Source: Gloeobacter morelensis MG652769 (GTDB taxonomy: Bacteria > Cyanobacteriota > Cyanobacteriia > Gloeobacterales > Gloeobacteraceae). Taken from it: a DNA stretch of 64,000 nucleotides. Shown one piece after another: positions 8,509-16,470 of the stretch. The stretch is taken from contig NZ_CP063845.1 in assembly GCF_021018745.1 (NCBI RefSeq), positions 2,356,001 to 2,420,000 on the forward strand, in the 5' to 3' direction. The notes under the pieces are model-generated. The model was not told the origin of the DNA, searched no databases, and was given only the letters and a program-made list of their open reading frames with translations. The translations under genes were made by a program, and so were the position numbers. Position 1 is the first letter of the stretch; every line of letters starts with the position of its first letter.

Positions 8509-8799
8509 CTACAGCAACTTGTAACCGGGCGGCTTGTTGTAGTCGTTGGCACAGCTGACGATTTGGTGGAAACCCTCGACAATGCGGTTTCCGCCGCATG
8601 GACGTCCGAAATCAAACACCTTGACCTCGAGCACGAGAGGATCTCCTATATCGAGAAGTGCCACCACGTCCGCACGACCCGGGCGAAGCGGCCCACGACC
8701 GGGTCCTGGCGAAACCCTACCGCCGCTACCCAACCATCGAGGCGATCCCGGCCGCGTCGCTGCGCACCCGGGGCGGGGAATAGACCGACCGGCGCCAAG
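8509..8799 (-). pseudogene. Remnant of a PD-(D/E)XK nuclease-like protein
   Basis: The minus-strand frame contains RADVVALLDIG, then PLVLEVKVFDFGR, then GFHQIVSCANDYNKPPGYKLL before TAG at 8509-8511. The Asp, the E-x-K strand (LVLEVKV) and the G..Q....DYNKP.GY helix-strand fit the core of restriction-endonuclease-like folds. No start codon, ribosome site or N-terminal domain is visible; the frame is closed by TGA near 8800. After the TAG the frame continues open into the 8083-8424 frame. I read it as a decayed gene. Confidence 0.45.
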
Positions 8800-8876
8800 C
8801 CGTCACTTTACACCGTTGACGGGTTTGCGTTCGAGCTTTCTTCTGGCCTGTTACTCTTTCTTGCCGACCGCGACAT

Positions 8877-9129
8877 TCAGGGGCGTTGCTCGCTTGTAGT
8901 TCCACCAAAGAAACGCCCATGTACTTCGCTGTACTCACGTCTAGCATCCGAGACGAGACAGGCAAGCTTCTCTCCGAGAGTGATTGTTTTGCTATCGACA
9001 AACCGCTCGTAAAAATTGCTTTTTTGGGTAAAGACGACGCTGTCATTCATCTTGGAAAATTGATCTGCCGTGAGGTCTACGATCTCGCCTTTTACCAGAA
9101 GCCAGGCATGAGTGGCTTTACCTCTTTTG
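8877..9129 (-). pseudogene. 3' portion of a HAW/TADQF-type protein cut by the IS element
   Basis: The frame reads THAWLLVKGEIVDLTADQF, then VVFTQKSNFYERF, ending at 8877. The pattern H-A-W-L-x(4)-G-x-I-V-D-L-T-A-D-Q-F belongs to a widespread family of small proteins, often with an upstream Cys, whose function is not established; a papain/transglutaminase-like fold is sometimes suggested. The region encoding the N-terminus has been replaced: the inverted repeat of the IS starts at 9130, immediately 5' of the codons for KRGKATHAWL. The gene is therefore truncated. Confidence 0.55.
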
Positions 9130-10409
9130 TTCAAGGGGTGACAGAGTAGCTCACAAACCGGACTGGACAAGCATTCCAGGCATCGCTACATAGGAAAATG
9201 GACTTGGGATGTCGCCCAAGTCCATCCAAAAAAACAATGATGCCTGCATTCTACCAGACCTTCTTCGCACACCTGCTCACTGCGCGACAGTCTCTGTTTT
9301 TGCATTTGCTTGTCGCCACTTTGCAAACCCACAAACAGCTCGCCTTGGGCAAACTCTCCCAGGCACTGCCGCTGCCGATCACTGCCGACAGTCGCAAGCG
9401 CGCTCTCCAACGCTTTCTCACCCTCGACAAACTCAATATTTTCGAGGCTTGGTTCCCATTGGTTTTGTACCTGGTACTGACCCACTTTTCCAAGACAACC
9501 ACACTCAAACTGGCGATCGACCGCACCGACTGGTGGCACTACAACGTGCTGACAGTGGCCCTGGTGTGGCATAGACATGCCTTGCCACTCAATTGGACCT
9601 TGCTCGACCATCCTGGCAACAGTAACCTCGAAGACCAACAACTGTTACTCTCACCGGTTCTGTCTCTACTTTCTGCCTATCGCGTCGTGGTGTTGGGGGA
9701 CAGAGAGTTTTGCAGTGTCAAGCTGGCCAATTGGTTGCGCAGTCGAAAGGCCGGCTTTTGCTTGAGATTAAAAATCAGTGAATATATTCGACAACAAGGT
9801 GCAGACTTTCGCTCGCTAAAGTCTTTGGAACTACAACCTGGAATGTCGATGTTTCTTGGCGGAGTGCGCGTCACCAAAAATCGTAAAAACAAGGGATTCG
9901 AGCCGTTCAATATTGCTTGTATCTGGAAACGAAAAATCCGGAATATGCAACCGGGTGAAGGCTGGTATATTTTGACAGACCGGCCAAAGTTACACGAAGC
10001 ACTTGAGCTGTATGCTGACCGTTGGGGAATCGAAGTTTGGCACAAAGACGTCAAATCCTGTGGCTACCATCTTGAAGAAGTACGCGTCAGTCAGGAACGG
10101 ATGATGCGGGTACTGTTGTTAGCATCGATTGCCTGGAGTGCAGCGATGCTCAACGGTCTGCAACTGGAGCGAATAGGGGTGGACAAGTACACCGGCAGGG
10201 TTCAAGAAAAGCAGCGACGCTTGCGGCGTCACAGCCCTTTTCGGGTTGGCCAGTACGCTTGGCACTGGGCACAGGCGGTGCTGGGTTTGGGTGACTGGCT
10301 CGACAATTTGATAGACACCTGTAGGAACAAAGCCCGGGACTATCGACGCGGGTTGCGGGCTGCAAGGTTGATGCTGAGCGTCACGTAGCCTTGTCTGTCA
10401 CCCCTTGAA
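9130..10409 (+). mobile_element. IS4-type insertion sequence, about 1.28 kb
   Basis: Bounded by perfect 16-base inverted repeats TTCAAGGGGTGACAGA (9130-9145) and TCTGTCACCCCTTGAA (10394-10409). It contains one transposase gene on the plus strand. I do not see a clear target-site duplication in the immediate flanks (left flank ends CTCTTTTG, right flank begins GTATTTGCC), so the flanks may have rearranged or the insertion is old. Confidence 0.85.
9198..10388 (+). CDS. IS4-family transposase
   Basis: 396 residues, intact, with TAGGAAA just before ATG 9198 (a second start at 9240 is possible). DDE residues are visible: first Asp in LKLAIDRTDWW, second in VVVLGDREFCS, and Glu in the Y-(2)-R-(3)-E-(6)-K signature YADRWGIEVWHKDVKS of the IS4 group. 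The enzyme cuts and joins DNA at the terminal inverted repeats. The full-length frame with no stop implies a recent or still active copy. Lower GC than the neighbouring core genes fits acquisition. Confidence 0.92.
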   Translation: MDLGCRPSPSKKTMMPAFYQTFFAHLLTARQSLFLHLLVATLQTHKQLALGKLSQALPLPITADSRKRALQRFLTLDKLNIFEAWFPLVLYLVLTHFSKTTTLKLAIDRTDWWHYNVLTVALVWHRHALPLNWTLLDHPGNSNLEDQQLLLSPVLSLLSAYRVVVLGDREFCSVKLANWLRSRKAGFCLRLKISEYIRQQGADFRSLKSLELQPGMSMFLGGVRVTKNRKNKGFEPFNIACIWKRKIRNMQPGEGWYILTDRPKLHEALELYADRWGIEVWHKDVKSCGYHLEEVRVSQERMMRVLLLASIAWSAAMLNGLQLERIGVDKYTGRVQEKQRRLRRHSPFRVGQYAWHWAQAVLGLGDWLDNLIDTCRNKARDYRRGLRAARLMLSVT

Positions 10410-10589
10410 GTATTTGCCAACAATTGAGTCTGAAGCAGGAACCCAATAATGCGACTTGACCCTAGCAGGGTCTGAGAAACTTTGAAATCTATCTTTTGGT
10501 AGATCGCTCGGCAAAATTAAAGCTGGTTGATACTTCACGTCGTTGCAGAGCCGGTTGGCAAACCCCCAATTGTGTTGTGGAAAAGCCAC
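10410..10589 (-). pseudogene. Open fragment abutting the IS right end
   Basis: A minus-strand frame (AFPQHNWGFANRLCNDVKY, later DPARVKSHYWVPASDSIV) runs into the IS inverted repeat, where it stops. It has a TAA just upstream of its GTG and no ribosome site. It lies where the 5' part of the truncated HAW/TADQF gene would be expected, and FPxxxxGFAN is faintly like the start of that family, but I cannot confirm that. The remaining bases to 10808 hold no gene I can support. Confidence 0.25.
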
Positions 10590-10808
10590 ACAGGATTTGA
10601 TGATTTATTTTGACATCACTTATTCTTTTGGCAGCGTTCAATCTTCGGGTATAGCGCTAAATGCCCGAAGTTACACCTTGCGAACTATGGGAGTCTTCAT
10701 AAGCAGGATCTACCGTTAGACAGCGAGCCGAGCTATTTCGGGATCGTTCGCGTCCAATGGCAATCGACACCTACCGGGGTGCGTACGCAGATCGATGGAG
10801 GCAAGCCG

Positions 10809-11408
10809 ATGGCAACAAGTGATTCAGTGGAGTCTCGGGCGGGTTTGAGCGGTCCTGGCACCGCAGAGATGAACGTAGGCGGCACAGAAAGGCTGATTTC
10901 GGTGATTAGCGGCAGTTTGGTGGCCCTCTACGGCCTGTCGCGCAGCAATCTGGGCGGCTTTGCCCTGGCGTTGCTGGGGGGGGGCCTGGTTTTGCGGGGC
11001 GTCACGGGCAAATCCATCGTCTACAAAGCGCTCGATATCGACACCGCGCACTTTGGGCGGGGCGACGGGCGCAACCTGCCGGACGAGCGCAACGTCCAGA
11101 TTGCAAAGGCCGTGACTATCAACCGCTCGCCGGAGGATCTTTACCGCTATTGGCGAGACTTTGAGAATCTGCCTCGCTTTATGGGCCATTTGCAGTCGGT
11201 GCAGATAGTCGACGAGCGGCGTTCGCGGTGGGCTGTAAAGTCTCCGGGCGGCGGCACTGCCGAGTGGCTGGCAGAGATCGTCGAAGAACAAGAAAACGAG
11301 CGGATAGCCTGGCGCTCGCTCGAAGGATCGGATGTTGCGAACGCTGGTTTGGTGCGGTTCAGCCCGGCCCCGGACGGTGGCACGCAGGTGCAGGTGACGA
11401 TCACCTAA
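10809..11408 (+). pseudogene. SRPBCC-family membrane protein, 5' part (split by IS630)
   Basis: Starts at ATG 10809 with GGAGG 7 bases upstream. Residues about 28-80 form a DUF2892/YgaP-like membrane pair (NVGGTERLISVISGSLVALY, later LLGGGLVLRG). From about residue 95 a polyketide-cyclase/SRPBCC domain begins (IAKAVTINRSPEDLYRYWRD, NLPRFMGHLQSV). It stops after GGTQVQVTIT at a TAA created by the IS630 insertion. The missing last strand and helix are found at 12520-12675 beyond the element. Intact relatives of this COG5637-type architecture are known in cyanobacteria and proteobacteria; their role is not established. Confidence 0.85.
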
Positions 11409-11422
11409 GTAGGCTTACTGGA

Positions 11423-11893
11423 TTAAAGCAAATATCGCTTGACTGAGTGCCCTTTCTTTGCGAAGCGGTTCTCTATCGCCTCCACGAGTGCTTTTTCTAG
11501 AGCAGATTCTTCAGTAAAGCTTTTTCCTCTCAGTTCATCGTACTTCAAATGTAGCCACTCGCCCTCAATAAGGTTCTGCTGGGGGCTGTACGGTGCGATA
11601 AAAAACATGTGCAACCCTTGCCTATGCCACAACCTCCAGTGCTTCTGGATTTTCTTGCTTTTGTGAATCGATGCATTGTCCTGAACGATCACGGTCGGCT
11701 GGCCCGTCGCCAGAAAATGTCTCCAGGCTTCCCGTGCCTCCTGCTCCATAATCTTCAGATATTCCTCACTCGTAAAGTTCTTCTTGATCAGGGCATATTT
11801 GAAATCTTTGCTCGGTTCCCAAATACCCAAGATGCTCTGACGTTTCGCCGCTTCTTTGGGTTGCTTAATGTGCTTTTGCCGGCCAATCTTCAT
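11423..11893 (-). CDS. IS630 transposase, DDE catalytic part (orfB)
   Basis: The ATG-started portion is 156 residues, but the frame is open further upstream and encodes [20 protein letters not shown], supplying the first catalytic Asp. The second Asp is in VIVQDNASIHKS and the Glu in YSPQQNLIEGEWLHLK, giving the D-D-E triad of the IS630 superfamily. It is most likely expressed as a frameshift fusion with orfA through an A8 run at 12069-12076. It lies in the -1 frame relative to orfA. Confidence 0.85.
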   Translation of the reverse strand: MKIGRQKHIKQPKEAAKRQSILGIWEPSKDFKYALIKKNFTSEEYLKIMEQEAREAWRHFLATGQPTVIVQDNASIHKSKKIQKHWRLWHRQGLHMFFIAPYSPQQNLIEGEWLHLKYDELRGKSFTEESALEKALVEAIENRFAKKGHSVKRYLL

Positions 11894-11946
11894 CCAGGTG
11901 TAGTTGACTGTGCTTTCCCCGTCTTTTCCCGTCTCATCCAGATACT

Positions 11947-12465
11947 TTAATCGGATGAAACCATCTTCTGCCGACGCTTTGAGCTCGTCGAGCTGTTTTT
12001 GCCTCTCCTGCCGGAGCTTTGGATCCGCTCCACCAGGACTTTTGCGTGTGCGTTTCCAGACGTAGCCATTTTTTTTAGCGCCCTGCGCAGCGGCACCGCG
12101 GACATACTGACCCCGCGCTCCGCCAAAAGCAACTCGGACAACTGCCGAGCGTTGTACGTTTGCTCGTCTTCGAGAATGCGCTTCTCAAGACAGGCCAAGT
12201 CCTCTTGCGTGCATCTTGATTTCCCGCCACGACCGGGAGCTTCATAAAGACCTTCAATGCCACCATCCCACCAACGCTGAAACGTCTCACGTATCGTCTG
12301 CTGATGGCAATGGAAGAATTCTGCGATGCGAGGTACCGTCCAATCTCTTGCGGACAATCTGAGGGCTTCAGCCCGCTGTCGAACCCGAGACGGTACCGTA
12401 CTGTTCTGAGAAAGTGCGAGCAAGGCCAGGTCTTCATCGGCAGAGAGATGGATCTTATGAGGCAT
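11947..12465 (-). CDS. IS630 transposase, DNA-binding part (orfA)
   Basis: 172 residues from ATG 12465. Residues 20-110 form two helix-turn-helix units ([40 protein letters not shown]) that bind the IS ends, then [20 protein letters not shown] typical of IS630 leaders. After the A8 tract the frame-0 product becomes a nonsense-like tail ([15 protein letters not shown]), while the -1 frame continues into the DDE domain. So the true transposase is probably a frameshift product. Confidence 0.85.
   Translation of the reverse strand: MPHKIHLSADEDLALLALSQNSTVPSRVRQRAEALRLSARDWTVPRIAEFFHCHQQTIRETFQRWWDGGIEGLYEAPGRGGKSRCTQEDLACLEKRILEDEQTYNARQLSELLLAERGVSMSAVPLRRALKKMATSGNAHAKVLVERIQSSGRRGKNSSTSSKRRQKMVSSD
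12069..12076 (-). promoter_or_regulatory. A8 slippery run for transposase frameshifting
   Basis: On the minus strand CTAAAAAAAATGG gives A-AAA-AAA. A -1 slip changes reading from KKMATSG to [14 protein letters not shown], after which the frame runs through [19 protein letters not shown] into the catalytic YLDE motif. IS630 elements commonly use this mechanism. The alternative is a simple indel in a dead copy. Confidence 0.6.
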
Positions 12466-12519
12466 AGTCTGAAAGATGCGGCATCCTCAGTATATTCAGT
12501 TTTTCCCTATCTCCCTACT

Positions 12520-12675
12520 TATGAGCCGCCCGCCGGAAAATTGGGCGTGGCCCTGGCCTGGTTCGCCGGCGAGGAACCTTCGCAGCAGCTTTACGATGAC
12601 CTGCGCCGCTTCAAACAGCTCATGGAGGCGGGCGAAATCGTTTCCACCGACGGCCAACCCACCGGTCAGCGCTAA
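12520..12675 (+). pseudogene. SRPBCC-family protein, 3' part (split by IS630)
   Basis: After the second TA the frame reads [20 protein letters not shown], then [20 protein letters not shown], ending at TAA 12675. These are the last strand and C-terminal helix of the SRPBCC domain whose first part ends at 11406. The fragment has no start of its own. It lies 19 bases before the alcohol dehydrogenase gene, so the two were probably one transcription unit before the insertion. Confidence 0.85.
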
Positions 12676-12694
12676 TTTACCCAGAGGAACGACT

Positions 12695-13867
12695 ATGAAA
12701 GCGGTTTGCTGGCACGGTGCGGGCGATGTTCGGATCGAGACCGTCCCGGATCCGGCCATTCTTTATCCCCGCGACGCCATTATCAAAGTGACCTCCACGG
12801 CCATCTGCGGCTCGGATTTGCACCTCTATGACGGGGTGATCCCGACGATGCAAAAGGGCGACATTCTCGGCCACGAATTTATGGGCGAAGTGGTCGAAGT
12901 CGGGGCGGCCATCAATAACCTGCGCAAGGGCGACCGCGTGGTAGTACCCTTCACCATCGCCTGCGGCCACTGCCACTTCTGTGAGCGGACGCTATGGTCG
13001 CTGTGCGACAACTCCAATCCCAATGCCTGGATGGCCGAGAAAGTCTACGGCTCTACCTCCGGTTCCGGGCTTTTTGGGTATTCGCACCTGTTCGGAGGTT
13101 ACGCGGGCGGTCAGGCGGAGTACGTACGGGTACCCTTCGCGGATACCGGACCGATGAAGGTGCCCGAGAGCCTGACGGATGAGCAAGTGTTGTTCTTGAC
13201 CGACATCTTTCCGACCGGTTATATGGCGGCGGAAAACTGCAGCATCCAGCCGGGGGACACGGTGGCGGTCTGGGGTTGCGGGCCGGTCGGGCAGTTTGCG
13301 ATTAAAAGTGCCTACATGCTCGGGGCGGACCGGGTAATCGGTATCGACCGCCATCCCAAACGCCTCAAGATGGCCAAGGAGCAGGGGGGAGCCGAAGTGC
13401 TCAACTTCGACGAAGTAGAGGTGGGTGAGGCCCTTAAAGAAATGACCGGCGGTTGGGGGCCGAGCCACTGCATCGACGCGGTGGGTCTGGAAGCCCACGG
13501 CAGCGGCATCGAAGGGATTTACGACAACGTCATGAACGCCTTGAAGCTGGAGACCGACAAGCCCGCCGCCCTGCGCCAGGCAATCGTCGCCTGCCGCAAA
13601 GGCGGCACAGTCTCGATCCCCGGCGTCTACGGCGGCCTGCTCGACAAGATGCCCATGGGGGCGGCGTTTGCCAAAGGGCTTACCTTTAAGATGGGCCAGA
13701 CCCACGTCCATCGCTACTTGCAGCCGCTGCTGGAACGCATCGAGCAGGGCGAACTCGACCCGAGTTTTGTGATCACCCACCGCCTGAAACTCGTGGAAGC
13801 GCCGGAAGGCTACCGGACCTTCCGAGACCAAAAAGACGACTGTATCAAAGTTGTACTGAAGCCTTAA
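12695..13867 (+). CDS. Zinc-dependent alcohol dehydrogenase (formaldehyde dehydrogenase-like)
   Basis: 390 residues, ATG preceded by AGAGGAAC. GroES-like domain with catalytic zinc ligands in [14 protein letters not shown] and [12 protein letters not shown]; the structural-zinc loop [15 protein letters not shown]; Rossmann domain with [17 protein letters not shown] and GIDRHPKRL. Length and the long insertion after the structural zinc match the glutathione-independent formaldehyde dehydrogenase-like branch of the MDR superfamily, using NAD. Substrate is not deducible. The gene sits directly after the broken SRPBCC gene, an association that recurs in other bacteria as far as I recall, and is convergent with DAHP synthase. 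Confidence 0.9.
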   Translation: MKAVCWHGAGDVRIETVPDPAILYPRDAIIKVTSTAICGSDLHLYDGVIPTMQKGDILGHEFMGEVVEVGAAINNLRKGDRVVVPFTIACGHCHFCERTLWSLCDNSNPNAWMAEKVYGSTSGSGLFGYSHLFGGYAGGQAEYVRVPFADTGPMKVPESLTDEQVLFLTDIFPTGYMAAENCSIQPGDTVAVWGCGPVGQFAIKSAYMLGADRVIGIDRHPKRLKMAKEQGGAEVLNFDEVEVGEALKEMTGGWGPSHCIDAVGLEAHGSGIEGIYDNVMNALKLETDKPAALRQAIVACRKGGTVSIPGVYGGLLDKMPMGAAFAKGLTFKMGQTHVHRYLQPLLERIEQGELDPSFVITHRLKLVEAPEGYRTFRDQKDDCIKVVLKP

Positions 13868-13876
13868 TTTGCAGCA

Positions 13877-15022
13877 TCAAACCGGCAGCTTGCTGCGGAC
13901 AGCCAGTCTGCACCTTCTGGCGCCGGCAGCTTCGTGCAGGCGGGCGAGCAGTCGCTCGGTCTGTTCCCAGCCGATGCATGCATCGGTGATGCTCTGACCG
14001 TGGCGCAAGTGGCAACCGTCGCCTAGCTCCTGTCGCCCTTCGACTAGATGGCTTTCGATCATCAGGCCCATCATCCGCATATCCCCCTGGGCAATCCGTA
14101 CCGCCAACTGTTCGCAAACTTCTCCCTGGCGGCGGTGATCTTTGGAACTGTTGGCGTGGCTGCAGTCGACCATCAACCGCTCCGGCAAGCCCGCTTCGCG
14201 CAGCAATCGCCCTGCCTCCACAAGGTGGTCAGCCGAGTGGTTGGGGCCGTTTTTGCCGCCGCGCAACACGATGTGGCAATCGGGATTGCCGCTGGTCAGC
14301 ACGATAGCCGTGCGACCCTCGCGGGTGTGCGAAAGGAACTGATGGGCGTTGCGCGCCGAGAGCACCGCTTCGACGGCAACGGCGATGTCGCCGGAGGAGC
14401 CGTTTTTAAAGCCCACCGGACAGGAAAGCGCCGAAGCCACTTGCCTGTGTACCTGACTTTCGACCGTGCGCGCCCCAATCGCCCCCCAACTGATCAGATC
14501 GACAATGTACTCGGGGGTGATCGGATCGAGAAATTCGGTGGCCGCCGGCAGTCCGAGCCGGGCAACGTCGAGCAGCAGCGCGCGGGCGGTGGCCAGTCCC
14601 TCACCGATACGGCAGCTGCCGTCGAGATCGGGATCGTTGATCAGTCCTTTCCAGCCGACCGTGGTGCGCGGTTTCTCGAAGTAAACGCGCATGGCGATGA
14701 GCAATTCGTCCGCGTAGCGGCGGGCGCACTCGGCAAGCCTCTGGGCGTACTCGCGCGCCGCGTCTGTGTCGTGCACCGAACAGGGGCCGACCACCACCAA
14801 CAGGCGTGAATCAAAGCCGCCCAATACAGCGCGAATCTGCGAGCGGCCCCGGCGCACCGCATTCTGGGCAGCCGCATCTAGAGGCAATTGCTCGCGCAGT
14901 TGCACTGGAGGAGGAATCTCACTCACCGAGACGATCCGCAAATCGTCGAGCGGCTCAAAGGCGAACTCGCCGACATCGCGAGAGCCGCCGGGCACTATCG
15001 TCCGCTGGTCCAAATCGGGCAT
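13877..15022 (-). CDS. aroG: 3-deoxy-7-phosphoheptulonate (DAHP) synthase, AroF/G/H type
   Basis: 381 residues, slightly longer than the roughly 350 of E. coli AroF/G. It joins phosphoenolpyruvate and erythrose 4-phosphate, the first step of the shikimate pathway. Motifs: VVVGPCSVHD, MRVYFEKPRTTVGWKGLIND, ATEFLDPITPEY, WGAIGARTVESQVHR, PVGFKNGSSGD, VLRGGKNGPNH and VDCSHANSSKDH, covering the PEP/E4P and metal ligands of class I alpha DAHP synthases. The N-terminal 50 residues include the segment that carries allosteric determinants in E. coli isozymes; feedback specificity cannot be read here. The gene symbol among aroF/G/H is arbitrary. Confidence 0.95.
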   Translation of the reverse strand: MPDLDQRTIVPGGSRDVGEFAFEPLDDLRIVSVSEIPPPVQLREQLPLDAAAQNAVRRGRSQIRAVLGGFDSRLLVVVGPCSVHDTDAAREYAQRLAECARRYADELLIAMRVYFEKPRTTVGWKGLINDPDLDGSCRIGEGLATARALLLDVARLGLPAATEFLDPITPEYIVDLISWGAIGARTVESQVHRQVASALSCPVGFKNGSSGDIAVAVEAVLSARNAHQFLSHTREGRTAIVLTSGNPDCHIVLRGGKNGPNHSADHLVEAGRLLREAGLPERLMVDCSHANSSKDHRRQGEVCEQLAVRIAQGDMRMMGLMIESHLVEGRQELGDGCHLRHGQSITDACIGWEQTERLLARLHEAAGARRCRLAVRSKLPV

Positions 15023-15105
15023 GGCCGTGTGCTACCTGCTCTGGTTGACAACCTCCCAGATTGTGGCACCTCGAGCGGTCAATCGCGACGCTTTCTCGCC
15101 CGGAT

Positions 15106-15282
15106 CTAGTTGTCGAACGGAGGAAACAACCCGTTGTAATCCACCTCAGCGACAAACCCATCCGATCGAAAGTGCATAGTCACATCCATACCCGCATCCG
15201 CCAGCCGCAACAGCGTTGCCCGCAGTTGCTGGACTAGCTCCTCTACAGTTGTCTGCTGCTGAATCAGTTCTTCTAAGGTCAT
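15106..15282 (-). CDS. Small conserved-looking protein, 58 aa
   Basis: Starts at ATG 15282 and ends at TAG 15106. The first half is an amphipathic helix (MTLEELIQQQTTVEELVQQL); the second half forms strands ending in a hydrophobic aromatic tail (GFVAEVDYNGLFPPFDN). No signal peptide or membrane helix. Codon usage and the regular helix pattern look coding. It lies 83 bases upstream of the DAHP synthase start on the same strand. No family recognised. Confidence 0.55.
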   Translation of the reverse strand: MTLEELIQQQTTVEELVQQLRATLLRLADAGMDVTMHFRSDGFVAEVDYNGLFPPFDN

Positions 15283-15686
15283 AGATAGTACTCACATTTC
15301 ACTAGAGCGTAGCTTAGCGTCGGTGGCCGGGGGTTCCGCGCTGCACCTCCGTCAAGCATTGACATTGTGGAAAGGAATGGGGGCTCCTCAGTCAAAGTTG
15401 GGCCAGGGGCTGCGCAATGCAACCCAATTATGGAGAGGCTTTCAGCGATTGCTACCCAGTTTGGAGTAATCTTGGGCAGCCGATCCCGAGGTGGGCCGGG
15501 ATAATTATACAGCAGCCCGAAATCCTGGCTAGCCCCCCAACGATTCCGCCGGTGTCCATCGCCTGGTGCTTACTGATCTCAGGTGTGGGCAACTTCCAGA
15601 CTTAGCGTTCGTCACTTCAAAGGTGGGGCATCAGGCGCAATCTATAGAGAGAAGGGCGTCGCAATTTTCTAACGGCCGGGCACTGC
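15283..15686. other. Intergenic region, nothing recognised
   Basis: About 400 bases between the 58-residue gene and the next minus-strand gene. A short plus-strand frame near 15417-15605 lacks a ribosome site and protein-like composition. I see no tRNA and no clear terminator. Confidence 0.5.
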
Positions 15687-15941
15687 TCAGTCGACTTCGC
15701 CGACAAAGTCGGTACAGCCAATCGCCTGTTCGGTGAGGGCAGCTTTGGGATTGACCGGGCATTTGAGTACCGTTTCCCCGGTAAAGTAGCGGCAACGGGT
15801 ACAGGGGATCGCATGGAAGCGTCGAACGCGCCGCAGGCCGCGGTTGGTGCCGCGCACCAGCTGCAACAGTCCATAAACGAGCGCCAGCCACAGCAGCACA
15901 GCGATCACGCCGCTGGGCGGCGGTCCGAACACAATGGGCAT
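15687..15941 (-). CDS. Small membrane protein with Cys-rich domain
   Basis: 84 residues. One transmembrane helix near the N-terminus (GVIAVLLWLALVYGLLQLV), a basic stop-transfer segment (RGLRRVRRF), then a small domain with four cysteines: IPCTRCRYF, LKCPVNP and AIGCTDF. The pattern is shared by small uncharacterised cyanobacterial proteins and may bind metal. It is divergent from the GIY-YIG gene by about 100 bases. Function unknown. Confidence 0.75.
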   Translation of the reverse strand: MPIVFGPPPSGVIAVLLWLALVYGLLQLVRGTNRGLRRVRRFHAIPCTRCRYFTGETVLKCPVNPKAALTEQAIGCTDFVGEVD

Positions 15942-16039
15942 CGGCCACCGCAGGATAGAGTGTACCGCCGGCGGGATCGCCGAGCGAGGTGCATCCAGTC
16001 TAGGCCCTCGGCGCGTCGGTCGATTGTACCGGAGGTTGG

Positions 16040-16396
16040 ATGAGCTGTTGGGTCTACCTGGTGCGCTGCCGCAACGGTGCGCTCTACTGCGGCCAGACGG
16101 CCGATCTCGAAGCGCGCCTGCGCCTGCACGCGAGCGGCAAAGGGGCGCGCTTTGTACGCATGGCCGGTTTCGACCACCTCGCCGTCAGCTGGCCGGTGGC
16201 CGATCGCAGCGCCGCTTTGCGCCTGGAGGCGGCCATCAAGCGCCTCGACAAGGCGACCAAAGAAGCCCTCGTCCGCCAGCCCGAGAGGCTGGTCACCCTC
16301 GCCCCGCCCACCGGCTCGGGGCTCCAGCAATCAAACGAAATATTTCATCTGAATGGGGTAGTCGATGTAGCTGATTCTGGCTGTGCTAGTCTTTAG
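16040..16396 (+). CDS. GIY-YIG nuclease family protein (YhbQ/UPF0213-like)
   Basis: 118 residues, ATG with GGAGG 5 bases upstream. The GIY-YIG core is complete: WVYLVRCRNGALYCGQTADL (GIY and YIG equivalents are VYL and YCG), catalytic Arg in LEARLRLHASGKGARFVR, and a Glu in LRLEAAIKRLDKATKEAL. Single-domain members of this size (UPF0213) are thought to act on DNA, but their cellular role is unclear. The C-terminal 25 residues are unconserved. Confidence 0.88.
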   Translation: MSCWVYLVRCRNGALYCGQTADLEARLRLHASGKGARFVRMAGFDHLAVSWPVADRSAALRLEAAIKRLDKATKEALVRQPERLVTLAPPTGSGLQQSNEIFHLNGVVDVADSGCASL

Positions 16397-16470
16397 CACA
16401 AAGCTGCGAGCGCTGCGTTTGTCTGGAAGTTGACCGGATATCGCCCCATCCATCCGATGTAAAAACGTAA

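Larger units (their letters stand above)
11409..12519 (-). mobile_element. IS630-family insertion sequence, 1111 bp
   Basis: Flanked by a duplicated TA (11407-11408 and 12520-12521), the hallmark of IS630/Tc1 transposition. The ends share inverted AGTAGG followed by partly matching bases. Removing the element and one TA restores ACC TAT GAG CCG, joining the SRPBCC reading frame exactly. It carries a two-frame transposase on the minus strand. Confidence 0.93.

Noticed and set aside
5586-12700. Right-hand attachment site for an integrated element
   Set aside because: I looked for a copy of the tRNA 3' end (GTTCGAATCTCCCC...) downstream and saw none; the island boundary remains unproven.
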